From Phoronis australis (lineage: Eukaryota > Phoronida > Phoronidae), in NCBI GenBank assembly GCA_002633005.1, contig NMRA01000601.1, positions 164,080-228,079 of the forward strand: 64,000 bases of DNA, in the 5' to 3' direction. The position numbers were made by a program, and so were the translations under genes. Below the pieces are notes generated by a model. That model did no database searches, had not been told where the DNA came from, and worked only from the letters and a program-made list of their open reading frames with translations. Shown piece by piece: positions 12,829 to 24,927 of the stretch (its first letter is position 1; each line of letters opens with the position of its first letter).

Positions 12829-13010
12829 CTATACCTTATTTTCCTTGCCCATTTCGGACTTGAGAAGGTCGCGTAGTCCGGTATAATACTCTAGCGCCTC
12901 CAGGTGGTCGATTATTTGCAGTCGCTTCACAGTGGCTTCGAACGAAAGCTTCTCGAACTCTAAGGCTTCATGGACGAAGTTATACACCTTTGGCACGAGG
13001 TAGAATATCC
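12829..13010 (-). CDS. Terminal exon of the small unknown protein (minus strand)
   Basis: After the acceptor CTATTTTCAG the frame reads IFYLVPKVYNFV, then a strongly helical charged stretch containing HLEALEYYTGLRDLLKSEM, and ends GKENKV with TAG at 12829-12831. Codon usage and amphipathic character are clearly coding-like. AATAAA on the same strand lies 11 bases after the stop (12812-12817). The upstream 54 bp containing the acceptor and the first part of this exon are duplicated in tandem (12977-13089). Use of the outer copy would hit a TGA after 12 codons. No family was recognised; a small helical adaptor or organelle protein is only a guess. Confidence 0.65.
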
Positions 13011-13089
13011 CTGAAAATAGATTTACTCATAAGTTATACACCTTTGGTACGAGGTAGAATATCTCTGAAAATAGATTTACTCAAAAGTT
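12977..13089. repeat. 54 bp tandem duplication covering a splice acceptor
   Basis: Two units starting at 12977 and 13031, differing at only a few positions, followed by the start of a third at 13085. Each unit contains, on the minus strand, the pyrimidine tract, the AG acceptor and about the first 34 bases of the terminal exon at 12829-13010. Confidence 0.85.
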
Positions 13090-13956
13090 GCGCAAGAAAA
13101 AATAAGCTGCGAAGACTCCTCCACTCCAGGTTTATTTAGAGCGCAACTCTGAACGATGCATCATACGGTGAAAGGCAGACAGTAATCTAAAACGACCGAA
13201 CGTCTATACATCCACGTGAGTGCTGTCAACGGGCAGACAACAAAGGCAACAGTGAGCACCAATACTGTACATTTCATAGACAAGAAAGTTTCCACGGCAC
13301 GGACAACCGATAAGCAAAAAACTAGCAGTGAAGATTTCAAGCCGTTCATCGTTAGAACACCGTCTTCATCACAAGGGCGGATCCAAAGGAACGGCCGGAC
13401 CCCCGGTGCGCGGTCTCTTCCTAAATTCCTCACTGTTAGCAGGAGGGATCTAAAGATATGATATCCAAGAGTTGAACCACTTTGCTCAAAATGATCATGA
13501 ATCCATGTTAGATTTGAAATTCAGTTCTCAAACTCGATTTCTTGTACACCCGTACCTGAGAGCAGTTTCACTTAACTTCCCATAATTAACAAAAAATAAT
13601 CAAATGTTAGCAACTGCCCAAATTATTTACACTCCAGACACGAACTGGACTCGTAATGACTTGTGTTTCCACTTTAAAAGCTGCCAAATGGATCTCATTA
13701 GGGAAACGATTTTACGTCCTTGATCGGAACATGGCCACCGCTTTGTAATTGTGATGACCATGCTAATTAACGTTAATATCTCTTGCACGTACACCACTCC
13801 GCAACTGGTACATGTAAGTGTATGCCCGGTGAAATGATTTCTCTCCGGCATTACTGATATCGATGTGTACCATAAGAAATTTGTATCTTGGTTTCTTTAA
13901 AAGTGAAGAAGGTTTTCAGTCTATACAACGGCCTGCAAGACACGATTAAAGGAATA

Positions 13957-14142
13957 TTACTTTCGGCTCATGGCAGTTTCTTCGTAACAATTTGACAATG
14001 ATAAAGAAATATCAGGTTTAGTTTCATCACCCTGCAGTGCTGCTTGCAGAACCAGACTAAGCGACACCTTTTGTCGAGAGACTGAATTATTATCAACCAG
14101 ACAGAAAACACTCTGGTCCCCGCGGTAGCTTATAAAGTACAC
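13957..14142 (-). CDS. Weak terminal exon candidate, minus strand
   Basis: An open frame ending CYEETAMSRK with TAA, preceded by SVSRQKVSLSLVLQAAL and ETKPDISLSLS. Composition is protein-like. An acceptor could be at TTTATAAG (14123) or GGGACCAG (14112). No linked exon found. Confidence 0.2.
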   Translation of the reverse strand: MYFISYRGDQSVFCLVDNNSVSRQKVSLSLVLQAALQGDETKPDISLSLSNCYEETAMSRK

Positions 14143-15784
14143 CGTTAGAACTTACAATCTGTGGTACTCAAGACCCGGGTACCAGCGAAAACAGAAAAGC
14201 GTATAAATCACGACCAATACTATGGATTGCAGGCGATTGATAACGTGAAGATAGAGGCTGTTGACTTAAAGCCGATAGCACTATCGCAAGAAATAAATCA
14301 AAAAGATGTGGTAATGTATGCATACAGGTAGTATAATTATTTTGAAAACATTTCATCACTCAATATGGGTATTGAGTAGCTAATAACCCGGGGCCAGAAA
14401 GAGCAATGAAATTATAAATCACCTTATGTTTTCCTCAAGCTAATCAATTATTATTTATGGCGTTTGAAACAAAATCAGCCACCAGATCACATCGACAATA
14501 ACAAGATTTAATGAACTGAACGTTGACGTCATCACAGTTTCATCATTCTTTATGTCCAGGGTACGTCAATTTGCGCTGAGATCGGGGCTAGCAAAAAGTT
14601 CAACGTAAACGGAATTTGTAATTTGAGTAATTAATTTGCACTCTTCAATCGATGCTATGGGCCGGAGTTTCCTATTAGAGGCTCATCTTAAGATACGTCT
14701 AGTGGGCGTCTATGAGGAAAAAGTTCCGCAGATACGCCGCACATTTGGGAAAATATGCACCACTAAACCTGAATACTTCCTAATCCGGATAATTTGGCAG
14801 CAGCCCCTCTTAAGACAGGATTCAATAAACGCACAACGGTGTTGCCAGTCGACGATTTTCGTACATGCTCGGTCAAAACTTTGTTTATTGTTAAACATCT
14901 CCAGGATAACAACAGAAAAGTTCGCTACGAGACACAACACGAACAATTAAAACAACGACTATATCTCGACACAGGTCAAGTCTCGCCTTATGCAGAAATA
15001 ATACGATACAGGGTAACTGCAAATGTACAGAGAGTTTTCAAGAGCGAGTATGTACAAAAATCGTGAACTGCCAACAGTGTCGCGCGGCTTGCAGAAGATC
15101 GCCTGTAATATTCACCTTTTCCCTATAGACTCCTCCTCTCCATTCCTGGTAGTTATGAATTCATAATAGTTCCTTCGCATATATGAACGAAATATTCTTA
15201 TTCAAACGTACATTGTGTCACTCGCTCTTGTGTATTTTAGTAACAATAACAACTTTTGTACCAGCAAAAGCTCGTGCATTGCTTACGTAACCAAATCAAC
15301 AATCTGTGAAAGTTATTTATATTTTCCCCGAGTATGGCCGCTGAGTGTGGACACACTAGGTGGAGCTTCTGTGCGGATGAAGGACGTTCACATAATTTCA
15401 TAGTGTTGCAATTGTTACGTATCTATTTTTCATTTTTTGTTTAGCCTTCGCCTTTTACCAAGATTTCTGAAAGCAAGTTCACTCTCGTGAATGAACTGGT
15501 ACTACCAACATTTTCAAATAAATGCCCGCGATATTTTTTATTAAAAGTTTGGAACTCTGAGAATTTTCATGCTTAATGATTTGCATTCTTTATACATCTG
15601 TGAGCAGTTTCAACAAAACTATATCATTCTGTTATTTCTCATCTGACCTTTTATACTAGATTAGCACCGTTGCATAACAGTCCCCGCTTCCACGAGACAC
15701 CCTGTGCTGGGGTACTTGGTAGTCCAAAAGCGTATTTTCCGAATGTTCAATTATATTACGAAATACCCGGCACTGCACACCATT

Positions 15785-16046
15785 AAATTATTTTTACAAA
15801 GAACAATTTTTTCTTTCATGTCAAACTGTTTCCACACCTAGTTCAATGGCATTACGACGCGCACCATAGTTTTCATCAGCTTGTTTGATAGATCATCGCA
15901 ATTCCACTTTCGTAAATTGTTTTTCACAAAAAACATTTTTTCTTTCATGTCAAACTGTTTCTACACGTATAATTAGTTCAATGGCATTACAACGCACACC
16001 AGAGCTTTCAGCTTGTTTCATAGATCATCGCAACTCCACTTTCGTC
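15785..16046. repeat. About 130 bp tandem duplication
   Basis: TTTTTTCTTTCATGTCAAAC, AGTTCAATGGCATTACRACG and TAGATCATCGCAAYTCCACT occur in the same order in each half. The copies differ by small indels. Confidence 0.85.
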
Positions 16047-17309
16047 ATCATCAACTTATCTCTGTGATCGCACGCATTTGTTGGTGAGAATCCCCTAACT
16101 TGCTAAATTACTTACAAGACTTCATGTTTTTCATTTCTTCCATTTCTCACTCGTCATTTGCACGTTGTTGCCAATCACAGTCTCGTGGTCACCCTGAAGC
16201 GTGATACTGAACAGCCCAAAGTGAGCATCACGGACAAAATTTATTGTAAAATGTAATCCCGAGTTTAAGCGGCTGTGTTAGCCAACCAAGACCCCCGACT
16301 TCCTCGCCGTGTGTGTTTATTTAGGAAACGAAATAGCCAAGAGCGAGTTAGCGTTAACTCTTCTTGATAAGTCGGTCTGATTACGGGAAATCCATGAATG
16401 GCCACACGACGAATTATCGCCCGCAGGGGTCTCACGACTTGAAGTGTCAATACATTTGCGCAACAGGTAGCGAGAAAAACCTGGAAATCCTTTAAAATTA
16501 GCCAGATTAGAGAGATGGTAGTGATACCAAAGCACACAGATTCTAATTCGATGTTGAACTATTGCGCTTAGAGCAAACTATAATTACCGAATAACGGTTA
16601 TATAATAGCCCAAATGAGTCTCAAAACCTAATAGGCAATGACAAAACGTTCTCGGTACTCATACGCACATCGACTGGAAGTCGGCGATGGAAAATTTTCA
16701 ATCAGGCCTAATCGCTAGAAAGGCGAGGAAAAGCAGTTAATGAAAATGTTCACTGCATCATGCAAACGACAATCCTTGAGTCAGACGGCAACATTGATAA
16801 CTACAGAGGTGTTGGAAAAACGAGCCGCAGTTCACGCAATGCATAATGAATCTATCGCTGGATGACAGATTCTAGCTAGTCGCACAACATAACATAGGTC
16901 TCGAACTTACCATCACCAAATCTCTCGGAGGAAGGCTTGACCGTGACTTCCTCTCCCTACTTATTAATTTTCCGAGAACCTATGCTTTGGTCTTACATGC
17001 CACTGGCATGAAGTTATTTGAATAGAATCAGCGGAGCGATTCGCCAGCCACGTGCAATAAAATACATAGCACAGCGAGGGTATTGTAAAAATCTCCTAAT
17101 GGTGAAATTAGATAATTCAAACCAATCAGCTTCCAGAGACACAATGAACCGCCGTAAACATTTCGTATACGCGTGCATTTACCATCTTCGCCATTGTACA
17201 TGCACACTCTGAGAAAACGATGAACAGGCGCGATAAACATACGCATTGTCGTTCACTGATGAATCAAGTCCTCATCGTAGTTTTCTGGGAGAGGAAACGA
17301 GAGCAACAT

Positions 17310-17652
17310 CAGGGGTACCATGGAATTATACGCACGGCGAGCATCGCACCTAACGCACGAACCACTGCGAACCTATGAATCATGGATACGAACCCAAGAA
17401 TCATACATACGAACAAAAACCATGGGTACAAACCGCACAAAATCATACGCACGAACGGCTGCTCATGGGTGTGACTTTGTGTTAGTATGTGAGATTTTTG
17501 TAGTTCGTGTGCATGATTTTCATACGTATGCATGCGAGAATTTTGGGTTTGTATGCATGATTCATGAGTTCGTATACATGATTCATAGGTTCGTAGGTGG
17601 TTTAATATGCTTAATACGCGATGCTCGTGCGTATGATTCTAGGGGACCCCTG
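17310..17652. mobile_element. Fold-back element, 343 bp, with AACAT target duplication
   Basis: The ends CAGGGGTACC and GGACCCCTG are inverted repeats that extend inward about 90 bp. Between the arms the motif GAATCAT-n3-ACGAAC recurs at least six times, three in each orientation, so nearly the whole element can fold on itself. AACAT flanks both ends (17305-17309, 17653-17657). Confidence 0.85.
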
Positions 17653-19073
17653 AACATTATCATTTTCCAATTAACTGAAATGTACGCCTAATTGTCGCAC
17701 GATGGTGATAGGGTAGTTAGCGAAGAGCGCACTCCGCTGTCCTCTTCCAAGTGGATTCATGCACTACCCTTTTCTAAACTACTTTCCCTGTAGTCATCAT
17801 ACAGGCAAATTGCCCCTGTTGTGCAGTAGGAAAATCAAACGATCACAGGAAAATATCCAACACGTAAACATGTCTTTGAATTGAAGAAAGAGCTTTCACT
17901 GAATTTCGCGCCTGACTTGTCAAGACCGCCGCCTCGCGCCTCGAACTTCAGAGAATTAGAAACTGCGGAGTGGTCAAGCGTTGTCTGCCGAATGTCCCTG
18001 TTGACCGATTTCCGTTTTTATTGTTCCGAAAACAAATATCTCGAACGCGAGTACTTGTCTAGTTAGCAAGTTTTGAAACATCCGTTAAGTGCACTAGCTT
18101 TGGGTAAAGAACTTCCAAACTGGTCGCAGTATTCACCATTGTATAAAAAGCGCGGTATAAAAATGAGATGAGAAATCACTATTGTTTGCTCGGTATGAAT
18201 CTCAGTCTGATTATACCATGACTCTGCACGCTCTGAATATTGATCTTAAGAAGTCGGGAAATCCAGCGACCCCTAGAAATTAACACGTATCCCGGACAAC
18301 GATAACAGTAGCACTGAGTTTGCCTCTGGGCACTCAAAGCAGATGGATTTTATTAAAATCCCTGGAAGCTAAACCAGAGGATAGTACATAATTATGCTGA
18401 AGAGGCTTTTGCCAAATGAATGATACGCACATGGGTTATGTTCTAAGCGCTCTTTCAATAAGATATAGAAATGGGATACAAATCCGTCCCTCTTGGGTCT
18501 CATTTTTCGATTTTGGTCAAGCATCATCCCAGATTGGGAAGCTCAGTCACACTTCTTTACCTCAAAAAGTCACTTCCCCCAAACAGGTAGAGCCTCATCG
18601 TAGGCTTCTGACAGTTGTTAAAGATTTTGTTGAGAATCAGATCCCAAATGGACGTTATCAATGTTTCAGACTGGAAACGAAGCGCCACCTATCGACTAAC
18701 CGGGAGAACGCTGTTTTCTCTGCATGAGACTAATATCCAGCGTTGCTGCACATTTTTTCAAGTGACAATTTTACATCAAAAAACTTTAACAACATTCAGC
18801 ATCACTGAACTTGAGCTGTCGTATTGATTAGAGGCTCGGAAGTCGACAACGCTTATAACTGGTAATATTACAGTTCCCAGCATATTAATCAAAATAAACC
18901 CAGCCTGCCTCATTCTGCGAGAAGCAAACGCGTGAAAGAACCCCGGGACTGCAAAAAATGCATCCATGGTGCACGCCGGAAAATCAACAACCGAAACACA
19001 CACCTTTGGTTGCATAATTTACCTGTTTAAAGGACGAATCCGTCATTCAGTCGCAATATACCTTAAATGCCCT

Positions 19074-19371
19074 GTTATGAAGGAACACATGTAAAGTGAA
19101 TTGACGGTCTAAACACAGTCTGTTTGAGGAAACAACCCATATATGAAATAAACAGTGTCGGAATATTGCTGTACATTCTTCGGTTTTGTGAGCCTATTCT
19201 TTCGCCAAAATATGCAAAATAAGGCAAAACACAAAGTTTTTCATAAACTGTTGCTCCGTTTGGCTTAATAGCTGCGGTGACATCCAAAACAGACACAGGC
19301 GTAGGAAGACTTTCAGTAGAGTGAGGTAGGAACAGATGTGAGTCCGCCCTAGTCGACATCAGTTTCGCCAT
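19074..19371 (-). CDS. Weak ORF, 98 residues, minus strand
   Basis: ATG at 19369-19371 in good context opens MAKLMSTRADSHLFLPHSTE. The first half looks protein-like, the second half less so; it ends at TAA. No consensus donor lies within it. Confidence 0.2.
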
Positions 19372-19415
19372 CCCCGCTTGCTCCACCCCCAGTCAGCACC
19401 AACTTTGCTACGCCT

Positions 19416-19555
19416 CATGGGCGGCGCAGCACTAAAAAAAGTGGGGCTATAGCCCCCCGTGGTACACCGCCCATAGACCATGGGCGCCAGAGCACTGAAA
19501 AAAGTGGGGGGCTATAGCCCCCCCAACCCCCTATGGTGCGCTGCATATGCGCCCT
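19416..19555. repeat. CATGGGCGGC dimeric repeat, copy 1
   Basis: Two tandem units (19416 and 19479), each CATGGGCG..CAGCACTRAAAAAAGTGGGG followed by GGGCTATAGCCCC, itself a hairpin. The same dimer occurs at 60992-61133. Confidence 0.75.
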
Positions 19556-19729
19556 GCCCCATCGCGACAAGTTCGCAGCCCTCGCAGGCTCGCACCCATC
19601 CAATAAAAAATTACAAAGCGATTCAAAAGATATTTTCTGGTCTCTTTAGTGTTTGGCGTGGCGCTCCTCTATAACTACACGAGTGAGGGTGGGTGGAAGC
19701 TCGCCCCACGTCCCTGCTGGTTCCTACGT

Positions 19730-20563
19730 CTATGATATAATATACATGCAGAAGTGACACCAATATATGGTGGAATTTTCACAACTTATTTCAAAGATTG
19801 CTTCCACAAAATGGCCTCTGCAGGTGAGATGGACTTATAGCGCATCACACTTGTGTTGATATCAAGGCTATCAATATAGATCACCACCTGTTGTTTCCTG
19901 GAGCGAGCAATGATTAAAAGAATCGGATGACTCAGTGATACAAAAGCCGATTAAATGGAGTGAGGTCTCTGATGCGTGTCTAATACTATAAATGTATTTT
20001 AATAGGTCATTTAATTTGGCATCAGATCTAACAAAATAAGAATTAATATCACAAACATAACCCAATAGACTTAATGACGATTAAATTACACTACATTAAT
20101 ACTTGCAAGATAACATCCAAAANCCAAACTCGTTACAGCGTCGAGTTAAAACAGGCCGTGGAGAACACTGCTATGATATAATATACTTGCAGAAGTGACA
20201 CCAATATATAGTGGAATTTTCACAACTTATTTCAAAGATTGCTTCCACAAAATGGCCTCTGCAGGTGAGATGGACTTATAGCGCATCACACTTGTGTTGA
20301 TATCAAGGTTATCAATATAGATCACCACCTGTTGTTTCCTGGAGCGAGCAATGATTAAAAGAATCGGATGACTCAGTGATACAAAAGCCGATTAAATGGA
20401 GTGAGGTCTCTGATGCGTGTCTAATACTATAAATGTATTTTAATAGGTCATTTAATTTGGCATCAGATCTAACAAAATAAGAATTAATATCACAAACATA
20501 ACCCAATAGACTTAATGACGATTAAATTACACTACATTAATACTTGCAAGATAACATCCAAAA
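19730..20563. repeat. 393 bp direct duplication (19730-20122 and 20171-20563)
   Basis: Two copies 441 bp apart with only about three differences over 393 bp. The first copy ends at a single N (20123), followed by 47 bp of unrelated sequence. Either a very recent duplication or two haplotypes joined by the assembler. Confidence 0.9.
19811..19823 (+). CDS. Possible mini first exon (MASA), first copy of a duplication
   Basis: ATGGCCTCTGCAG in good start context (ACAAAATGG) followed by the donor GTGAGA, phase 1. An identical copy lies at 20252-20264 in the duplicated segment. Phase matches exon 23204. Thirteen bases is too little to be sure. Confidence 0.25.
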
Positions 20564-20612
20564 CAGACACAAGAAAAATACAGTATTCAGACTTATCTGC
20601 ACCGAAGTATTT

Positions 20613-20640
20613 CCAGGAAGAGATAATTATCTCTTCCTGG
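20613..20640. repeat. Perfect 28 bp palindrome
   Basis: CCAGGAAGAGATAA followed directly by its reverse complement, 50 bp after the end of the 393 bp duplication. A possible hairpin terminus of a mobile element. Confidence 0.8.
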
Positions 20641-21849
20641 TATTTCTTATGTAAGACGAAACTAACAGAGTCGTGATAATACTATAGAAAAACTTTTCGT
20701 TGAAATTAACGTAGACTTTGCGAAAAACAACAAAAATACCTAACTAAAAATATTAGAATAGATAGGGCTTGGAATGACTAGTGACAAAACGAGAAAAAAT
20801 TTCCAGGTGATGTGTGCTAGAAATATTTTTTGTGAAATAAACGTTTTTGCACGGATGAAGTCCAAATAATGGTAAAAAAGAGACAAAGAAAGAGAAGACT
20901 AGAAATTAAATCAGAGGAAATCAAAGCCAAAAAAGAGCAAATCCCCTTAAAAGAGGAAAATTCTAAGCCCTGGTGAAAAAGACCGCTTCAAAATGACGTA
21001 GACTACAAGAGGTACAATGCACGAGGCAACAGAGGTGATTGATTACCAACGAGTCCTTTATTTAACCTTCTGACGGAGCAAGCAATGTTGGACATTCACA
21101 GCCTATAGCTCTCAACCACGCCACCTTACGGAAGAAAATAATATAAAAACGGTGTTCTTTCGATAATTTACCTTTCACGCAACCGGTTTAAGTACCAGTA
21201 AACCAACTGGCAAAGTGAATTCCAGGTGCAACCGGTATCCGCACTCATTATCTTCCGTCTGCTCCATATATTAAATTTATTTTCTTGTCTGTATACCGGT
21301 GCGTCTCCACATTCGTTACGCCACTGACAGGTAACATATCAGGTTGGTTCCAACATCAATCATGCTTTGGTTGATCAAATTCCACAGGCTGTGATGGGCC
21401 CCAATAATTTATAACAACTGCGCGTTTCACTACACTTGTAACTAAACAGGTTGTTGTAAAAACCAGGTCAAACGCTGTGGCCCATTTTTTACAAATTTGT
21501 GAGAAGTCGGCTGTTGTGAAAAATTGTTATGGCTGCAAACGTATTTCCTATATAGCCGGCTCGGGGCAAGTTCCATAGCCAGAGGTGATTTTCAAATAGT
21601 GTAGTGTATATATTATCATGCACAGCTCCATTTTCTTCGCAAAAGTTGACCAGTACATCTATTTGGTATTATTTTTCTACCGTCTTTCTTTAGTATTTTA
21701 CCTAAAATAATTTACAAACCTAGCCGTAAGGAAAATGCATTCGAAAAAAACGTAGTACAATTGATGCACACGTTTTTATTATGCCGTTATCCAGTGATTA
21801 TTGGTTGCCGTTTCTGATAACGAATGCAAGCACGCATATCCAAGTCGTA

Positions 21850-22300
21850 TCTGGGACTACCTACGAGTTGGTGACGGGGCCAGTAACCCTCCAAACTGGA
21901 ATACCTTCGCGTTTGGTTTTGGGATTTACCGCCTACCAGATGAGCAGGCTGTAGACTGAAGTACAACCGACGAACTGGTTTCGGAGTACCCCCTTCGAGC
22001 TTGATCCAAGACGTACCGCGAGTATACCCACCCCACCCAGAGTGCTCCATGTGGATACCGTCTGAGCTGGTCGTGGAGAACAGACCAAGTTGGTTGTAAA
22101 AGTACTTCTATTAGCTGAATGTGGGAGTATCCCCGAACTGGCCTTGCTAGTCACTTTGGGCTGGCAGCGGCAGTACCCCTCCGAACAAGATCTCAGAGCA
22201 GTTCACCTCGGTCAATTTTTCCTTGCGAGTACCCGCCTCTACGGATCTGGCTTCAGGAGCAGGCTTTGAGAGTGTACCTGCATGAGCTTGCTATGTACCA
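21850..22300. repeat. Degenerate periodic AGTACCC/GAGCTGG repeat
   Basis: The word AGTACCC or close variants followed by CGAACTGG-like words recurs near 21880, 21983, 22018, 22125, 22172, 22226 and 22273, with late spacings of 47, 54 and 47. Probably an eroded minisatellite. Confidence 0.45.
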
Positions 22301-23203
22301 CTGAAGTCGTGATATCATTTTTTGTTTTTTTTTTACTGAATAAACCAGGGTTCCCTAAACTGGGCTCCGATTTGGTAAAAACCGGAACATGTTTCTCCAG
22401 ATTCATTACAAAGGACCGTTTTGTAACAACTGTTAAATGGCCCATTGTAATAAACCGGGGGCCACCAGTGCTGTACAAGACACGTAGCACAGTAAGGAGC
22501 GAAACAAATATTAGAATCTTTGTTGGTTTACTGACTTCTGCGTAGCCTAAATTACGACTCGTGAGAACACAAGCTCTGTTACTCTAATATTTAGTTATTA
22601 TCCTTTGCCCGATTTGCAAAGGCATGAAGTCTCAGAGCAAACATAGCGTAGCCGAGAAGCATTCAGCTAGTCTACGACTTCAACGGATAAGCGCCACCAA
22701 GAGGGCTGAATCTTTATAAGATATTTTTGAAAGCACCTGAAAGTTCCACTAATCATGTGAAACAGTTGCCAAATTGTTCTACTAATAATAAATCAGTGAT
22801 GTAAATCTTCGACCAGATCAACCGTTTGGCTGCGCCCTTTAGGTTATGTTGTTACTTTGAACTCATATTGCTTTGATCAAAGTTCTGAAGAATCCCCCAT
22901 CTAATTTGTTTTGACATGACGTCGATGCATCATGTAGTTTTGAGATCCTGGACCCAGCCGCCACTATTGTTTATCGTGGTTGTGCTGCACAAGTCTTTTG
23001 ATAAACCTCGGAATATAAAACAAAGGCCAGTCTATAATTAAGTCACTATTTCCTTCCAACGAACTTCCTTTTGGTGGTGGCTCATGTGGCGTGCAGAATT
23101 AGTTTATTATCATTACAACGTTCATGTTTGTGTACTACGCAGGCTGTTCACACAAAAGATATTTCCTAGACAATAGACTAACAATGATGCTTTCTCTCCA
23201 TAG

Positions 23204-23328
23204 CCCGAGCCACGACTGCCCGAAATGACCCTGACCTGGTGACAATCGGTGTCCCAAAGAATACTCTGTTCCTTGTGACACAAAAACAATATCGTAAAGC
23301 AGAACTATTCATTTTCGATTTCTCAGTG
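23204..23328 (+). CDS. Candidate internal exon, unknown gene
   Basis: The acceptor GCTTTCTCTCCATAG and donor CAGTG/GTGAGA are good. 125 nt: two bases, then 41 open codons including ARNDPDLVTIGVPKNTLF and KAELFIFDFSV; the other frames are closed. It needs a phase 1 donor upstream. The mini-exon ATGGCCTCTGCAG at 19811 or 20252 has exactly that. It ends phase 0, compatible with the exon at 29349. It lies inside the intron of the minus-strand 73-residue gene. Not recognised. Confidence 0.5.
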
Positions 23329-24512
23329 GTGAGACGGTAAAACGAGAACACCAACTCTTCAACCAAACACTCAAATAGTTACTATTAGTTTCTCTATTGA
23401 ATAAAAACGTTCACTTTGACCCAACTGTTAAGACTGTAATGAAGATATAAATGTGACGGGTGAAATGTAACCAACAATATATGGCATGAATGATTATGTA
23501 TTGACGACCCCTATGTTTGTATAGATTGAAATGTTAGTCATCATACGGGCATAAAACATAGGATTGTAAATAGTTTCATTATGACTGTATTTTATTAATA
23601 CAAAGGAGTGCTATTGTTAATGAATTAGTATTGTAGCGTAAGTGCTTCAGTTACGACTTGCATAATTTGGATACAGACAGCGATTAATTTAAAATGAATC
23701 ATCAACTGAGAATTGAGGTCGGCAATGCTCGGACTAACCCCACATGAGTCTGTCTTCATCCCATTAGATCCGTATTTGATTTCCGATAGTCTTTATTTTT
23801 TAAAAGTCATGATATAATGAAGGAAACTGATACGTCTCAATCCAGAATTTTTAGCTTAAATGTTGCGCACCGAGCGAGGTGTGCGTCCCACAAACACGAC
23901 AAACAACAGATGGGTTAAACTTTAAAAAGGTTATTGTTTAACTTTACAGTGCGCTGGTATTTCCAATTCTTCCTATCTAAAATTCACCCACACATGTTTG
24001 ATAATACACGAGGACTGTTGTAATGGAATTATCATTCAGTTATATCATGTTGACTATTACTAGGGGAATCTCATGTCGGGGTTAAATTGAAATATGTCAG
24101 CAGTAAAGGTTAAATCGTTGTACACCGTATGTCGGTGGCGGATGGAAACAGAGTTTTCCCAGCTGACCAGCAGGCGTATGACCTAACATAACCAGGTTTT
24201 GGGCATCTCAGGTATGCCTAATATTGTTACAGGTGAAAACAGATCCTACAATGTCAACAAATACGCGTTAAGAAACTTGTCTAGCATACTGGTACAACAA
24301 ACCACCTGTTAAACTAGTTTGATTTAATTTCTATACTCCTCAGACCCAACAGCTTTGAAATGTGCCGAACTCTAGGGCTAAATCGATGATTGAATTAGTA
24401 TTGTGGGCTGATACTATTACGAACTCATCCAAGTTGGAAAAGCAACTGTCTCCCTCTCAAATGATGTCATGACCTGCTATAGCTGTGTCAATGTGAAATT
24501 GCTCTCACTTAC

Positions 24513-24552
24513 CTTGAAGGTAGCAATCATCCATCGATTTGTACCGCGACAT
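24513..24552 (-). CDS. First coding exon of a small unknown protein (minus strand)
   Basis: On the minus strand ATG opens MSRYKSMDDCYLQ and ends at a perfect donor, CAAG/GTAAGTGAG, in phase 1. The terminal exon at 12829-13010 starts with two bases of a codon, so the two join exactly to give a 73-residue protein with a glycine at the junction. The product is not recognised. Intervening exons with phase 1 on both sides cannot be excluded across the 11.5 kb intron. Confidence 0.5.
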
Positions 24553-24800
24553 TTTGCTTTTTGATACAGACGGAATGCGGCAGACGAAAGACAGTTACAT
24601 AGTTGACTCTGACTGAGAGACTGGCCACTTCTTTATTGTTGCTGAACACAATCATGACCTCATGACCCCACTAGCCTCGGTCTCGCTTTCACAGCGTGCA
24701 GTGATGTAGAAAACTTTGTGTAAGGTTTCGCATTAGTTTATGATGGTCTTGACTGCAAAAAAATAAGCGACAATCAAATGTTACAAAAATGATAATTGCA

Positions 24801-24927
24801 GGCGGTCTGATACACGTTGTCACCGGTCGTGGGCAGGCCGCTCATCTGGACTCACTGCGCTGATCACATGGAACCCTTTTTACTCTTTATCGATAGTTGA
24901 AGTCAATGTTAGACATCTGATACATGT
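24801..24927 (+). CDS. Weak exon candidate, plus strand
   Basis: The acceptor TAATTGCAG and an excellent donor, CAT/GTAAGT, enclose a frame reading SWAGRSSGLTALITWNPFY. A competing frame ends in a stop after 19 codons. Phase does not fit the neighbouring plus-strand exons. Confidence 0.2.

Noticed and set aside
17320-17691. 123-codon open frame across the fold-back element
   Set aside because: It translates a repeated, self-complementary motif; both strands are open for that reason.
19871-20506. Identical 64-codon minus-strand frames in the duplicated segment
   Set aside because: Identity follows from the DNA duplication; no coding signature or splice sites.
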